Of a stretch of 64,000 nucleotides of DNA, positions 1-11,211 are shown piece by piece. The stretch is taken from NCBI RefSeq assembly GCF_011058165.1, contig NZ_JAALEG010000004.1:1-64000 (forward strand), given 5' to 3'. Positions within the stretch are counted from its first letter, which is position 1. Every line of letters starts with the position of its first letter. The DNA comes from Rhodococcus aetherivorans (GTDB lineage Bacteria > Actinomycetota > Actinomycetes > Mycobacteriales > Mycobacteriaceae). A program made the translations under genes and the position numbers. The notes below the pieces were generated by a model, which did no database searches, was not told where the DNA came from, and saw nothing but the letters and a program-made list of their open reading frames with translations.

Positions 1-125
1 CCGACGGGCCGGGGCACGTGGGCATCTACATCGGCGGCGGTCAGATGGTGCACGCCCCGACGTTCGGGGACGTGGTGCGCGTCGGCGCGGTCTTCCCCGG
101 CATGAAGGCCCGGCGCCTGCTCTGA
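1..125 (+). CDS. NlpC/P60-family peptidoglycan hydrolase, C-terminal end (5' truncated by window edge)
   Basis: Only the last 40 codons are present. They read GHVGIYIGGGQMVHAP followed by a short basic tail and TGA at 123-125. The HVGIYIG segment carries the second catalytic residue (His) of NlpC/P60 cysteine peptidases and MVHAP the third polar residue; the catalytic Cys would lie before the window. Family members such as mycobacterial RipA/RipB are secreted D-glutamyl-meso-diaminopimelate endopeptidases that separate daughter cells. The gene faces greA and shares the strong hairpin at 148-180 with it. The family is clear, but the full length and exact paralogue cannot be judged. Confidence 0.85.
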   Translation, partial: DGPGHVGIYIGGGQMVHAPTFGDVVRVGAVFPGMKARRLL

Positions 126-147
126 ACCGCCTGCCCCGGGCGCGCGA

Positions 148-180
148 GAAGGGCCCGACCGGAGACCGGTCGGGCCCTTC
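148..180. terminator. Bidirectional terminator between NlpC/P60 gene and greA
   Basis: A perfect inverted repeat has 15-bp arms (148-162 and 166-180) around a 3-base loop, placed between two converging genes. There is no U-tract, which is common for actinobacterial terminators. Confidence 0.85.
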
Positions 181-218
181 ACGTCGTGCCGGCCGCGCCG
201 CGAGGCGGCTGCCGCCGA

Positions 219-713
219 TCAGCTGTGGTACGGCTCCGCGCTGACGAGCGTCACCTTCATGGTGCTGCCGTTGGGGAGCGTGTACTCGCGGGTCTCGCCG
301 ACCTTCGCGTCGATCAGGGCACCGCCCAGCGGGGAGCTGGGCGAGTAGATCTCGATCTCGTTGCCCCGGGCGCCTTCCTCACGGGTGGCGATGAGGAACG
401 TTTCCTTGTCGCTTTCGTCGCCGTCGTAGTACACCGTGACGACCGAGCCGGGCAGCGCGACGCCGGACTGGGTGGGCGCAACACCGACCTTCGCGTTGTT
501 CAGCAGTTCCTGCAGCTGACGAATCCGGGCCTCCTGCTGACCCTGCTCCTCGCGAGCGGCGTGGTAACCACCGTTCTCCTTGAGGTCGCCCTCTTCACGG
601 CGCTCGTTGATCTCGGCCGCGATGACGGGACGATTCGCGATGAGCTGGTCGAGTTCTGCCTTGAGTCGGTCGTACGACTCCTGTGTCAGCCAGGTCACCT
701 GGGTCTCGGTCAT
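219..713 (-). CDS. greA: Transcription elongation factor GreA
   Basis: This 164-aa protein has the full GreA architecture: an N-terminal coiled-coil hairpin (roughly residues 8-80, including [19 protein letters not shown] with the acidic tip residues) and a C-terminal FKBP-like domain containing [15 protein letters not shown]. GreA enters the secondary channel of RNA polymerase and stimulates cleavage of backtracked transcripts. Length matches the mycobacterial protein. It lies downstream of the DUF4307 gene, as in M. tuberculosis (Rv1080c-Rv1081c). A TAGAAT hexamer at 890-895 suggests its own promoter with a leader of about 170 nt. Confidence 0.97.
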   Translation of the reverse strand: MTETQVTWLTQESYDRLKAELDQLIANRPVIAAEINERREEGDLKENGGYHAAREEQGQQEARIRQLQELLNNAKVGVAPTQSGVALPGSVVTVYYDGDESDKETFLIATREEGARGNEIEIYSPSSPLGGALIDAKVGETREYTLPNGSTMKVTLVSAEPYHS

Positions 714-852
714 CCTCGATCACTTCCTTCGGGTTGGAGCCCCCGGCTCCGTCGACTGGTCGCCGCACTCGCAGCGACGACGGCAACGCGGATCCCTCGA
801 ACGTTCCCCCCAAGCCAGTGGCGAACAGGACCGCACTGCTTCCTATGCAGCA

Positions 853-883
853 ATACACGGCCCCAAAGGGTGGAACCGTGTAT
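853..883 (-). repeat. Inverted repeat at the predicted 5' end of the greA leader
   Basis: ATACACGG (853-860) and CCGTGTAT (876-883) form 8-bp arms with 15 bases between. A TAGAAT-like -10 on the minus strand at 890-895 would start transcription at about 883, placing this hairpin at the very start of the greA mRNA. It may be an RNA leader structure or a protein-binding site. Confidence 0.5.
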
Positions 884-889
884 CCGGCG

Positions 890-895
890 ATTCTA
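890..895 (-). promoter_or_regulatory. Candidate -10 element for greA
   Basis: The minus strand reads TAGAAT here, in the 222-bp gap between greA and the DUF4307 gene. No convincing -35 is seen, as is usual in mycobacteria and rhodococci. Confidence 0.45.
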
Positions 896-935
896 GCACC
901 AACGTGGTCTCCACCACGGAATCCGCAGCGTGCGG

Positions 936-1370
936 TCAGTGTGCGCGCAGGTATTCGGGCACGTCGAAGCTGCAGCCGTACATGTCCGCCATGCCCGGGC
1001 GCTGCGACGTCACCACCGGTGCGTCCATCAGCAGGGTGCCGGACTCGGACGAGGGGATCAGCACCTCGCGGCGGCCCGTCTCGGACCCGTCCTTCGACCG
1101 CGAGCGGATGATGCACACCGCCTCCTGCGACGGATCCTTCCGCGTCACGGTGAACTGCACCTGGACGGTGGAGTCGTCGACGACGGTGTAGGTGACGACG
1201 TCGCTCTCGATCTCCGGGGTGCCGAACTTCTGGTAGAGCAGGAACGCCCCGACCACCCCGACGACGAGCCCGACCGCGACCAGCGCCCACAACCAGGTGC
1301 GGCGGGATCCGCCCGTCGCCGGGTAGCGGCCGGTCGGGTAGCGGTCGATCGGGGTGGTGTCGGTCATCAC
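936..1370 (-). CDS. DUF4307 single-pass membrane protein (Rv1081c-like)
   Basis: This 144-aa protein has a short cytoplasmic N-terminus rich in Arg, Tyr and Pro, one membrane helix (about residues 27-47) and an outward-facing domain with two Cys (in EAVCIIRS and MYGCSFD) that could pair outside the cell. Size, topology and position between greA and mca match the DUF4307 family of mycolata (Rv1081c). Function is unknown. It is divergent from mca, sharing the 1371-1521 region. Confidence 0.88.
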   Translation of the reverse strand: MMTDTTPIDRYPTGRYPATGGSRRTWLWALVAVGLVVGVVGAFLLYQKFGTPEIESDVVTYTVVDDSTVQVQFTVTRKDPSQEAVCIIRSRSKDGSETGRREVLIPSSESGTLLMDAPVVTSQRPGMADMYGCSFDVPEYLRAH

Positions 1371-1410
1371 ATTTACTTTCGTGCACCCGCGAAGGCCGCG
1401 GGGGCGTGGC

Positions 1411-1441
1411 TGACGATGGACGTGTCAGGTGGAACTATAGG
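1411..1441 (+). promoter_or_regulatory. Candidate promoter for mca
   Basis: TGACGA (1411-1416) and TATAGG (1436-1441) are separated by 19 bases and lie 80 bases before the mca start, in the divergent region shared with the DUF4307 gene. Spacing is slightly long, so this is tentative. Confidence 0.35.
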
Positions 1442-1521
1442 GGAGGAACCCAGGACGCCGGCTCGCAGTGCCGGTGGTCCGGGCCGCGACGATGCAGCCG
1501 ACGGCGAGGTGGAGGAAAGAC

Positions 1522-2400
1522 GTGAGCGGACTACGGCTCATGGCCGTGCATGCCCATCCCGATGACGAGTCGAGCAAGGGTGCCGCCACGACGGCCCGCT
1601 ATGCCGCGGAAGGGCACGAGGTGCTGGTGGTCACCCTCACCGGGGGTGAACGCGGCGACATCCTCAATCCCGCCATGGACATCCCCGGGATCCAGGACCG
1701 CATGCCCGAGGTCCGGCGCGAGGAGATGGCCGCGGCCGCCCGCATCCTCGGCGTGCAGCACCGCTGGCTCGGCTTCGTCGACTCCGGGCTGCCGGAGGGC
1801 GACCCCAAGCCGCCGCTGCCCGAGGGCTGCTTCGCGCTGGTGCCCCTCGAGGAACCGACCCGCAAGCTCGTCGAGGTGATCCGCGAGTTCCGGCCGCACG
1901 TGATGACCACGTACGACGAGAACGGCGGCTACCCGCACCCCGACCACATCCGCTGCCACGAGGTCTCCGTCGCGGCGTACGAGGCGGCCGGCGACCCGGA
2001 TCGGTTCCCCGAGGCCGGCCCGGCGTGGAAGGTGCAGAAGCTGTACTACTCGCACGGGTTCATCCGCAAGCGCCTGGAATTGTTCCGCGAGGAGTACGAG
2101 CGGCGCGGCGAACCGTTCCCCATGGAGGAATGGCTCAAGCGGTGGCGCACCGAGCAGGGCGACATCATGGCGCGGGTGACCACGCAGATCACCTGCAGCG
2201 ACTACTTCCCGAAGCGGGACGACGCACTGCGCGCCCATGCGACGCAGATCGACCCCAACGGCTCCTTCTTCGCCGTGCCGCTGGACATCCAGCAGAAGGT
2301 GTGGCCGACGGAGGAATTCGAATTGGCCAAGACCCGCGTGCACACGGCGATCCCCGAAACGGATCTGTTCGCGGGCCTCGAGGACGGACAGGTGAGATGA
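1522..2400 (+). CDS. mca: Mycothiol S-conjugate amidase
   Basis: Mca cleaves mycothiol S-conjugates of drugs, toxins and alkylating agents into a mercapturic acid, which is exported, and GlcN-Ins, which is recycled. The GTG start at 1522 is chosen because GGAGG lies 6 bases upstream and the product then begins [18 protein letters not shown] like the M. tuberculosis protein; it is 292 aa. Zinc-site motifs of the MshB/Mca/LmbE family are visible: AHPDDE (residues 11-16) and GYPHPDH (about 136-142). The gene overlaps the next one by ATGA, indicating translational coupling. Confidence 0.96.
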   Translation: MSGLRLMAVHAHPDDESSKGAATTARYAAEGHEVLVVTLTGGERGDILNPAMDIPGIQDRMPEVRREEMAAAARILGVQHRWLGFVDSGLPEGDPKPPLPEGCFALVPLEEPTRKLVEVIREFRPHVMTTYDENGGYPHPDHIRCHEVSVAAYEAAGDPDRFPEAGPAWKVQKLYYSHGFIRKRLELFREEYERRGEPFPMEEWLKRWRTEQGDIMARVTTQITCSDYFPKRDDALRAHATQIDPNGSFFAVPLDIQQKVWPTEEFELAKTRVHTAIPETDLFAGLEDGQVR

Positions 2401-2672
2401 CGGTAGGCATGCTGGCGGCCGAGGTTCTGGCCCAGGACCCCACCGGCCCCGAATTCGGTAAGGCGTCGCCGCTCGGTCTCGCGCTCATCGTGATCCTGCT
2501 CGTGGCGACCGCCCTGCTGATCCGCTCGATGAACAAGCGGCTCGGCAAGCTGCCCGAGACGTTCGAGCCCGAGCATCCGGAGCCGGACCAGGCCGCGGAC
2601 GAGGGGACCGATCGCGGGGCCGCGGAGAGCCGCAAACCCGACCACCCCCAGCCCCCGATGGCCACCAACTGA
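2397..2672 (+). CDS. Small single-pass membrane protein (Rv1083-like)
   Basis: This 91-aa protein starts at the ATG inside the mca stop (ATGA overlap). A hydrophobic helix spans about residues 24-43 ([17 protein letters not shown]), followed by basic SMNKRLGKL and a charged, Pro/Glu/Asp-rich tail that is probably cytoplasmic. A similarly small membrane protein follows mca in M. tuberculosis (Rv1083). No catalytic motif is seen. Coupling to mca suggests a membrane role near mycothiol detoxification, but that is inference only. Confidence 0.85.
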   Translation: MTVGMLAAEVLAQDPTGPEFGKASPLGLALIVILLVATALLIRSMNKRLGKLPETFEPEHPEPDQAADEGTDRGAAESRKPDHPQPPMATN

Positions 2673-2682
2673 CGGGCGCGTC

Positions 2683-4707
<2,025 letters not shown>

Positions 4708-4719
4708 GCGGTCCGGGGC

Positions 4720-5634
4720 TCAGCCGGCGCGGGACGGGGTGAGCAGCGCCGGCAGCGGAGCGTCGATGCCGTTGCCGTCGAACGCCTCGAGCACCGCGCG
4801 GGCGATCGCCCGCTGCACGGCCCACTGCTTGCCGGCACGCGTGCGCACGGTGATCCGCAGCGTCACCGACTCCGGGGTGACGGAGTTGACGCCGAGCATC
4901 TCGGGCGGCTCGAGGATGTCGCCGGCCAGGTCGTCGCGTTCGACCGTCTCGAGGGCCGCGCGCAGGGCCACCTCGCAGGCCCGGTGCACGTTGGCGGCGT
5001 GGGCGATGGGGGAGTCGACGACGGCGACGGCGTAACCCTGGCTCATGTTGCCCACGCGCAGGATCTCGCCGTTGCGGCAGTACCAGAGGGTGCCGCTGAT
5101 GTCGCGGACGGTGGTGACCCGCAGGCCGACGGATTCGACGGTGCCGACCGCGTCGCCCAGGTCGACGACGTCGCCGACGCCGTACTGGTCCTCGAGCAGC
5201 ATGAACATTCCGGAGATGAAGTCACGCACCAGGTTCTGCGCACCGAAACCGAGGGCGACGCCGACGATGCCGGCGGACGCGATGAACGGCGCGACGTTGA
5301 GTCCGAGCGTGCCGAGGATCTGCAGGACGCACCAGACGAGAACCACGACGGAGACGCCGGACTTGAGCACCGAGCCGATCGTCTCGGCGCGCTGCGTGCG
5401 CCGCTCGTTGACCAGCACGCCCGGCAGGCCCCTGGGGGCGCGTTCCTGGAAGGGCCGGAGCAGGCCGGGTTTGCCGTTCTGGTGCCGCGGCTTCGTCATC
5501 CGGTCGATGAACCGGTGCAGCACATACCTCAGGATCAGCGCTGCCACGAGGTATCCCGCGATCGTCAGCGGCCGCTCGACGAGCCACTCCCGGTTGGTTT
5601 CGGTCAGTTCGAATGCCAGTCGCTGAACAGTCAT
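4720..5634 (-). CDS. Small-conductance mechanosensitive channel (MscS family)
   Basis: This 304-aa protein begins MTVQRLAFELTET. It has membrane segments at about residues 24-42 and 95-135, then the pore-lining region GIVGVALGFGAQNLVRDFISG (glycine/alanine packed, as in the TM3 helix of MscS) and a beta domain starting DQYGVGDVVDLG. The cytoplasmic domain is complete. The family opens under membrane tension to release solutes during osmotic downshock. ATG at 5634 is preferred because the protein then begins directly before the first membrane helix. It converges with the YyaL-type gene with a 12-bp gap. Confidence 0.92.
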   Translation of the reverse strand: MTVQRLAFELTETNREWLVERPLTIAGYLVAALILRYVLHRFIDRMTKPRHQNGKPGLLRPFQERAPRGLPGVLVNERRTQRAETIGSVLKSGVSVVVLVWCVLQILGTLGLNVAPFIASAGIVGVALGFGAQNLVRDFISGMFMLLEDQYGVGDVVDLGDAVGTVESVGLRVTTVRDISGTLWYCRNGEILRVGNMSQGYAVAVVDSPIAHAANVHRACEVALRAALETVERDDLAGDILEPPEMLGVNSVTPESVTLRITVRTRAGKQWAVQRAIARAVLEAFDGNGIDAPLPALLTPSRAG

Positions 5635-5696
5635 CCCGGCCGAGTCTACGGATCCGTGCCGCGACTGCCACCGATGTGATCTTCGTCCGAACGGGT

Positions 5697-6365
5697 TTAC
5701 CCGAACACCACCAGCCACACGGCAACGGCATGGCACAGCGCGGCGAGCACGGTCGCCGCGTGGAAGAACTCGTGGTAGCCGAAGACGTGCGGCCACGGGT
5801 CGGGCCACTTGGTGGCGTAGAGGATAGCGCCGATGCTGTAGAGGATGCCGCCGACGAGCAGCAGCACCATCGGGACGATGCCCGCCTCGTCGATCAGCTG
5901 ACCGGCGACGGGGACGATTGCCCAGCCGAGCAGCAGGTACAGCGGGACTCCCACCCAGCGCGGCGCGGTGGGCCAGAGCATCTTCAGCGCGACCCCCGCG
6001 AGGGCGCCGGCCCACACCACGAACAACAGGGTGCGGCCGGTCTCCGGCGGCAGGGCGAGCGTCGCGAAGGGGGTGTAGCTGCCGGCGATGAACAGGAAGA
6101 TCATCGAGTGGTCCGCACGCTTCATCCACGTGCGTGCCCGCGGATTGTGCCAGTGGACGCGGTGATAGAGGGCGCTCACGCCGAACACACCGCAGACGGT
6201 GAGGCTGTAGATCACCGTCGACCAGCCCGCGGGCGGATCGGCCACGGTCTGCGACAGGACCACCAGCGCGATGCCGGCCACCACTGCGACGCCGAACGCC
6301 CACAGATGGATCCAGCCGCGCATCCGCGGCTTCACGGGCAGTTCGTCGATCCCGAAAACCGTCAT
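5697..6365 (-). CDS. Hemolysin III / TrhA (PAQR-like) family membrane protein
   Basis: This 222-aa protein has seven predicted membrane helices and the conserved family stretches SALYHRVHW, KRADHSMIFLFIAGSYTPF and HEFFHAATVLAALCHAVAV; the conserved His and Asp residues would build the metal site shared with PAQR receptors. A homologue lies at the same place in M. tuberculosis (Rv1085c). The hemolysin name comes from a Bacillus cereus gene; a role in membrane lipid homeostasis is more likely. It is divergent from the prenyl synthase gene at 6531. Confidence 0.94.
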   Translation of the reverse strand: MTVFGIDELPVKPRMRGWIHLWAFGVAVVAGIALVVLSQTVADPPAGWSTVIYSLTVCGVFGVSALYHRVHWHNPRARTWMKRADHSMIFLFIAGSYTPFATLALPPETGRTLLFVVWAGALAGVALKMLWPTAPRWVGVPLYLLLGWAIVPVAGQLIDEAGIVPMVLLLVGGILYSIGAILYATKWPDPWPHVFGYHEFFHAATVLAALCHAVAVWLVVFG

Positions 6366-6530
6366 GGTCGGGGCCTCCCTTCGATACCGAAGAGTAACCT
6401 ACGCTTCCGTAACTTTCGCGGTGTGCCGGATCCGCGGCGGGGCGGAGGCCGGCGCGCGGGCGTCGGCCACGACCGCCGCTGCGACCGGAGACGACCGTGA
6501 GCGTAATGTGACCCGCGTGGTGATCTCGGG

Positions 6531-7298
6531 GTGAACGCGCGCGGCCTGCTGTATCAGCTCTACGAACGACGGCTGCTGAGCAAGCTGGACGGCGCGCAGC
6601 ATCCCCGGCACGTCGCCGTGATGTGCGACGGCAACCGTCGCTGGGCCCGCGAGAACGGGTTCACCGACGTCAGCCACGGGCACCGCATGGGCGCACTGAA
6701 GATCGCCGAACTGCTGAGCTGGTGCGACGCCGCCGGCATCGAGAGGGCCACCATCTACCTGCTCTCCACGGAGAACCTGCAACGTGAGCCCGAGGAACTC
6801 GAGGCGCTGCTCGAGATCATCACCGACGTCGTCGAGGAGATCTCCGGGCCGGAGCAGAACTGGAGCGTCAAGATCGTCGGCACGCTCGACCTGCTGCCGG
6901 ACGAACTGGGCCGGCGGCTGAGCGAGGCCGCCGAGCGCACGCAGGGGCGCACCGGCACCCACGTCAATGTCGCGGTCGGCTACGGCGGCCGGCAGGAGAT
7001 CGCCGACGCCGTGCAGGCCCTGCTCCGGGCCAAGCAGGCCGAGGGGCTCGACGGCGAGGGCCTGGTCGAGGCCGTCACGGTCGAGGCCATCAGCGATCAC
7101 CTCTACACCTCGGGGCAGCCCGATCCCGATCTCGTCATCCGGACCTCCGGCGAGCAGCGGCTCTCGGGCTTCCTGCTCTGGCAGAGCGCGTACTCCGAGA
7201 TCTGGTTCACCGAGGCCTACTGGCCGGAGTTCCGCCGCGTGGACTTCCTTCGCGCCCTGCGCGACTTCGCGGCGCGGCACCGCCGGTTCGGGACGTAG
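6531..7298 (+). CDS. Short-chain Z-isoprenyl diphosphate synthase ((E,Z)-farnesyl diphosphate synthase)
   Basis: This 255-aa cis-prenyltransferase carries MCDGNRRWAR with the catalytic Asp (D33), ENLQREPEEL, and the C-terminal diphosphate site DLVIRTSGEQRLSGFLLWQ. At the position of Rv1086 in M. tuberculosis, the orthologue makes omega-E,Z-farnesyl diphosphate, which is extended to decaprenyl phosphate for arabinogalactan and lipoarabinomannan. That specificity is inferred from synteny and relatedness. The GTG start at 6531 lies 22 bases after a TAATGT -10 candidate (6504-6509). It ends at the strong hairpin 7302-7345. Confidence 0.92.
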   Translation: MNARGLLYQLYERRLLSKLDGAQHPRHVAVMCDGNRRWARENGFTDVSHGHRMGALKIAELLSWCDAAGIERATIYLLSTENLQREPEELEALLEIITDVVEEISGPEQNWSVKIVGTLDLLPDELGRRLSEAAERTQGRTGTHVNVAVGYGGRQEIADAVQALLRAKQAEGLDGEGLVEAVTVEAISDHLYTSGQPDPDLVIRTSGEQRLSGFLLWQSAYSEIWFTEAYWPEFRRVDFLRALRDFAARHRRFGT

Positions 7299-7301
7299 CC
7301 G

Positions 7302-7345
7302 CGGTGTGTCCTTCGGGCTGTTTCCGCCGCCCGAAGGACACACCG
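7302..7345. terminator. Bidirectional terminator between Z-FPP synthase and coaA
   Basis: Perfect 17-bp arms (7302-7318 and 7329-7345) surround a 10-base loop between converging genes; the coaA stop follows at 7359. Confidence 0.88.
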
Positions 7346-7358
7346 GCGGCTAAGCCGC

Positions 7359-8291
7359 CTACAGCTTCCGCAGGCGCAGGCGGTTGACCGAATGGTCGGA
7401 GTCCTTGCGCAGGACCAGCGTTGCGCGCGGCCGCGTCGGCAGGATGTTGTCCACCAGGTTCGGCCGGTTGATCGAATGCCAGATCTCCTTCGCGGCCCCC
7501 ACGGCGTCGCGGTCCGACAGGTTCGCGTAGTGGTGAAAATGCGCGTCGGGGTCGGAGAATGCCGTCTTGCGGAGCGCGAGAAACCGCTCGACATACCACT
7601 TCTCGATGTCCTCGAGGCGGGCGTCGACGTAGATCGAGAAGTCGAACAGATCCGAGACCATCAGCCGTGGACCGGTCTGCAGGACGTTCAGGCCCTCGAT
7701 GATGAGGATGTCCGGTTGCCGCACCACGTGGTACTGGCCCGGGATGATGTCGTAGGAGATGTGCGAGTACACCGGAGCGGCCACCTCTGCGGCGCCGGAC
7801 TTGACCTCCGTGACGAACCGCAGCAGCTTGCGACGGTCGTAGCTCTCCGGAAAGCCCTTGCGGTGCATGATGTTCCGACGCATCAGCTCCCGGGAGGGGT
7901 ACAGGAAGCCGTCGGTGGTCACCAGGTCCACCCGGGGATGGTGCTCCCACCGCGCCAACAGTGCCTGCAGCACGCGTGCTGTCGTCGACTTGCCGACCGC
8001 GACCGACCCGGCCACCCCGATCACGAACGGCACCTGCTGGTCCGGGTGCTTCTCGCCGAGGAACGTGGCGGTCGCGGCGAACAACCGCTGCCGCGCGGCG
8101 ACCTGCAGGTGGATCAGACGGGCCAGCGGGAGGTACACCTCCGCCACCTCCGCCAGGTCGATCTGCTCGCCGAGGCCGCGCAGGCCGCGCAGTTCCTCCT
8201 CGGTCAGCACCAGCGGCGTCGACTTGCGCAGCGTCCGCCACTGCTTGCGATCGAACTCGACGTACGGACTCGGCTCGCTCAGACGCGCCAC
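7359..8291 (-). CDS. coaA: Type I pantothenate kinase
   Basis: CoaA phosphorylates pantothenate, the first step to coenzyme A. The product closely follows the mycobacterial enzyme from [13 protein letters not shown] to the C-terminus RLRLRKL. The P-loop [11 protein letters not shown] is at residues 92-102; TTDGFLYP and RKGFPESYD are substrate-site motifs. The start is GTG at 8291 (310 aa), because GGGAG sits 7 bases upstream; a second GTG at 8297 would add two residues but overlap that site. It is monocistronic, converging on the Z-FPP synthase and divergent from the DUF885 gene. Confidence 0.96.
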   Translation of the reverse strand: MARLSEPSPYVEFDRKQWRTLRKSTPLVLTEEELRGLRGLGEQIDLAEVAEVYLPLARLIHLQVAARQRLFAATATFLGEKHPDQQVPFVIGVAGSVAVGKSTTARVLQALLARWEHHPRVDLVTTDGFLYPSRELMRRNIMHRKGFPESYDRRKLLRFVTEVKSGAAEVAAPVYSHISYDIIPGQYHVVRQPDILIIEGLNVLQTGPRLMVSDLFDFSIYVDARLEDIEKWYVERFLALRKTAFSDPDAHFHHYANLSDRDAVGAAKEIWHSINRPNLVDNILPTRPRATLVLRKDSDHSVNRLRLRKL

Positions 8292-8452
8292 CGGCACACT
8301 CCCGACTCGACGACGGGCCCGGCGGCATACCCCGGGTATGGCTGGCGGCGAAGGATGTCCATATCGGCCGATTGTGCTCGCTGACACATCCGCTCGCCGC
8401 GCGGGGTCCGGTTTCCGGGTTCGCCGGCAGGCACGGGGCCGATCCTGGGGAC

Positions 8453-8458
8453 TAGGGT
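8453..8458 (+). promoter_or_regulatory. Start-proximal -10 (TAGGGT) of the DUF885 gene
   Basis: TAGGGT ends 8 bases before the ATG at 8467, placing the transcription start at or next to the start codon. No ribosome-binding site fits, so the mRNA is probably leaderless. Confidence 0.45.
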
Positions 8459-8466
8459 GCCAGGGC

Positions 8467-9657
8467 ATGGACCCGGACTCGTTGGTGCGCGAATATCTCC
8501 TGCTCGGCCTGGCATTCGACCGGCTCGAGGAGGGTTTCGTCGACGCCTTCACCGGCGACCCCGCCCTGCGTGGCCGGGTGGAGAACGCGCCGGCCCCCGA
8601 TCCTCGTGATTTATCCCACACCGCGCGCACACTGCGGGCCGCGCTGCCCGTCTCCGGGCTCTCCGACGAGCGCACCCGCTTCCTCGACGTGCACCTGCGC
8701 GCCCTCGAATGCTCGGCCCGCAAGTTCGCCGGTGCGGACATCGCCTTCGTCGACGAGGTCGAGGCCTACTTCGACGTGCATATCGACATGGGCGACGAGG
8801 ACGCGTACCGCGAGGCCCACCGCCGCATCGACGCGCTGCTGCCCGGCAGCGGCCCGCTCGCCGAGCGAGTGCAGGCCCACCGCAAGTCCGAGGTCGTCCC
8901 CGCCGACCGCCTCGCCGAGTGTGTCGACGCCTTCTCGAGCGCCCTGCGCGACAGGGTCCGCGCGGTGTTCCCACTGCCCGAGACCGAAACCGTCGAATAC
9001 GAGGTGGTCGGCGACAAACCGTGGTCCGGGTTCAACTACTACCTCGGCAACTACCGCTCCCGCGTCGCGATCAACTCCGACCTCGAACAGCACATGTCCC
9101 ACCTGCCGCGGCTGATCGCGCACGAGTCCTACCCCGGCCACCACACCGAACACTGCCGCAAGGAGGCCAGACTCGTCGCCGGCGGGCACGATGAGCAGAC
9201 CCTCTTCGTCGTCAACACCCCGCAGTGCCTCATGGCCGAGGGGCTCGCAGACCTCGCCCTCGAGACGATCGTCGGGCCCGGCTGGGGACAGTGGGCGCAG
9301 GACATCTACGCCGACCTGGGCCTGCGGTTCGACGGTGAACTCGCCGAGAAGCTGCACGCGGCGTCCGCCGGCCTGCTCGGCGTCCGCCAGGACGCCTCCC
9401 TGCTCCTGCACGACCGCGGCCGCACCGGCGACGACGTCGTCGCCTTCCTGCAGCGCTGGTCGCTGTCGAGCCCGGAGCGGGCCCGGCAGTCGCTGCGCTT
9501 CCTGTCGTCGCCGTTGTGGCGCGCCTACATCAGCACCTACGTCGAGGGTTACCGCCTGCTCGGTGGCTGGCTGGCGCAGGCCCCTGCGGGCGCGGAACGC
9601 ATCGAACGGTTCCGTCGCCTGCTCGACGAACCGCTGGTGCCCAGCGCCCTGCGGTAA
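8467..9657 (+). CDS. DUF885-family putative zinc metallopeptidase
   Basis: This 396-aa, mostly helical protein contains [11 protein letters not shown] (residues 219-229), an HExxPGHH-type zinc-site signature of the DUF885 family, and a downstream Glu-rich helix [13 protein letters not shown] that would supply further ligands, as in thermophilic carboxypeptidase-like enzymes. No signal peptide is seen, so a cytoplasmic location is expected. Substrate is unknown. ATG at 8467 is used because the -10 at 8453 leaves no room for an earlier start. It precedes glyA in the same direction but is separated by 111 bp carrying a promoter. Confidence 0.85.
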   Translation: MDPDSLVREYLLLGLAFDRLEEGFVDAFTGDPALRGRVENAPAPDPRDLSHTARTLRAALPVSGLSDERTRFLDVHLRALECSARKFAGADIAFVDEVEAYFDVHIDMGDEDAYREAHRRIDALLPGSGPLAERVQAHRKSEVVPADRLAECVDAFSSALRDRVRAVFPLPETETVEYEVVGDKPWSGFNYYLGNYRSRVAINSDLEQHMSHLPRLIAHESYPGHHTEHCRKEARLVAGGHDEQTLFVVNTPQCLMAEGLADLALETIVGPGWGQWAQDIYADLGLRFDGELAEKLHAASAGLLGVRQDASLLLHDRGRTGDDVVAFLQRWSLSSPERARQSLRFLSSPLWRAYISTYVEGYRLLGGWLAQAPAGAERIERFRRLLDEPLVPSALR

Positions 9658-9697
9658 CGAGCGGGCGTGAGCTGGGCCATTGCCCGAGGGGACCGGG

Positions 9698-9727
9698 TTC
9701 CTCGACCGGGGGTGAGGTTCGTAGACT
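9698..9727 (+). promoter_or_regulatory. Candidate promoter of glyA
   Basis: TTCCTC (9698-9703) and TAGACT (9722-9727) are spaced by 18 bases, about 40 bases before the glyA start. The -10 is good; the -35 is weak. Confidence 0.4.
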
Positions 9728-9768
9728 GGTAGGTGAATTCCTGCCGTCCCCAGCTTGGAGAATCCTCG

Positions 9769-11064
9769 ATGACCGTTGTGCCCGGCACCGACGTCAACAC
9801 CGCCTCGCTCTCAGACCTCGACCCCGAGCTGGCGCAGGCCATGGCCGGCGAGCTGTCGCGCCAGCGCGACACGCTCGAGATGATCGCGTCGGAGAACTTC
9901 GTGCCGCGCGCGGTGCTCCAGGCGCAGGGCAGCGTGCTCACCAACAAGTACGCCGAGGGCTACCCGGGGCGCCGCTACTACGGCGGCTGCGAGAACGTCG
10001 ACATCGTCGAGGACCTCGCCCGCACCCGCGCCAAGGAACTGTTCGGTGCCGAGTTCGCGAACGTCCAGCCGCACTCGGGCGCGCAGGCCAACGCCGCCGT
10101 GCTGATGGCGCTGATGAACCCGGGCGAGAAGCTGCTGGGGCTCGACCTCGCCCACGGCGGGCACCTGACCCACGGCATGAAGCTGAACTTCTCCGGCAAG
10201 CTGTACGACGTCGCGTCCTACGGGGTCAGCAAGGACGACCACCGCGTCGACATGGACGAGGTCCGCTCCATCGCGGTGGCCGAGAAGCCGAAGGTCATCG
10301 TCGCCGGATGGTCCGCGTACCCGCGGCACGAGGACTTCGCCGCGTTCCGCTCCATCGCCGACGAGGTCGGCGCCTACCTGTGGGTCGACATGGCGCACTT
10401 CGCCGGGCTCGTCGCCGCGGGCCTGCACCCGTCGCCGGTGCCGTACGCCGACGTCGTGTCCACCACCGTCCACAAGACCCTCGGCGGCCCGCGCTCGGGT
10501 CTGATCCTCGCCAAGCAGGAGTGGGCCAAGAAGATCAACTCCGCGGTGTTCCCGGGCCAGCAGGGCGGCCCGCTCATGCACGTCATCGCCGCGAAGGCCG
10601 TCGCGCTGAAGATCGCCGCGAGCGAGGAGTTCAAGGACCGGCAGCGCCGCACCGTCTCCGGTGCGCAGATCCTCGCCGAGCGCCTGATGCAGTCCGATGT
10701 CACCGACAAGGGCATCACCGTGCTGACCGGCGGCACCGACGTGCACCTCGTCCTCGTCGATCTGCGCAACTCGCAGCTCGACGGCCAGCAGGGCGAGGAC
10801 CTGCTGCACGAGATCGGCATCACCGTCAACCGCAACGCGGTTCCGTTCGACCCGCGTCCGCCGATGGTCACGTCCGGTCTGCGCATCGGCACCCCGGCAC
10901 TGGCCACCCGCGGCTTCGGGGACGAGCAGTTCACCGAGGTCGCCGAGATCATCGCGGCCGCGTTGACGGGGTCGTCCGACACCGCGACGCTGCGCGGCCG
11001 GGTGAGCAAGCTTGCCGCCGACGCTCCGCTGTACCAGGGTCTCGAGGACTGGAACCTGGTCTAG
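9769..11064 (+). CDS. glyA: Serine hydroxymethyltransferase
   Basis: GlyA converts serine and tetrahydrofolate to glycine and methylene-THF with PLP, feeding one-carbon metabolism. The 431-aa product contains EMIASENFV, the SHMT signature, and [17 protein letters not shown] with the PLP-binding Lys236. The ATG at 9769 is preceded by GGAG at 8 bases, and the length matches the family. As in M. tuberculosis (Rv1093) it lies between coaA and phoH2; the fatty-acid desaturase gene desA2 found next to it there is absent here. Confidence 0.98.
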   Translation: MTVVPGTDVNTASLSDLDPELAQAMAGELSRQRDTLEMIASENFVPRAVLQAQGSVLTNKYAEGYPGRRYYGGCENVDIVEDLARTRAKELFGAEFANVQPHSGAQANAAVLMALMNPGEKLLGLDLAHGGHLTHGMKLNFSGKLYDVASYGVSKDDHRVDMDEVRSIAVAEKPKVIVAGWSAYPRHEDFAAFRSIADEVGAYLWVDMAHFAGLVAAGLHPSPVPYADVVSTTVHKTLGGPRSGLILAKQEWAKKINSAVFPGQQGGPLMHVIAAKAVALKIAASEEFKDRQRRTVSGAQILAERLMQSDVTDKGITVLTGGTDVHLVLVDLRNSQLDGQQGEDLLHEIGITVNRNAVPFDPRPPMVTSGLRIGTPALATRGFGDEQFTEVAEIIAAALTGSSDTATLRGRVSKLAADAPLYQGLEDWNLV

Positions 11065-11211
11065 GCGCGACGCCCGGCAATCTGTCCGGATCGTCTCGTT
11101 TACCCAATCTTCACCGACACGCCTCGTCGCTCATCGAGCGGACGGGGCCTGTCGGCGTTAGCGTCGGGGGTGTAGACGGCGCAGTTGCCGGCTACGCGGG
11201 AGGTCCTGATC

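Noticed and set aside
1468-1521. Longer N-terminus for mca
   Set aside because: The extra residues are not family-like, and the GTG at 1522 has an ideal GGAGG and matches the mycobacterial N-terminus.
9658-9768. Glycine riboswitch upstream of glyA
   Set aside because: The leader is only about 40 bases and lacks the tandem aptamer pattern.
11065-11211. Possible riboswitch or terminator after glyA
   Set aside because: No strong hairpin or conserved riboswitch core was found; a TAGCGT hexamer at 11159 is the only hint of a promoter.
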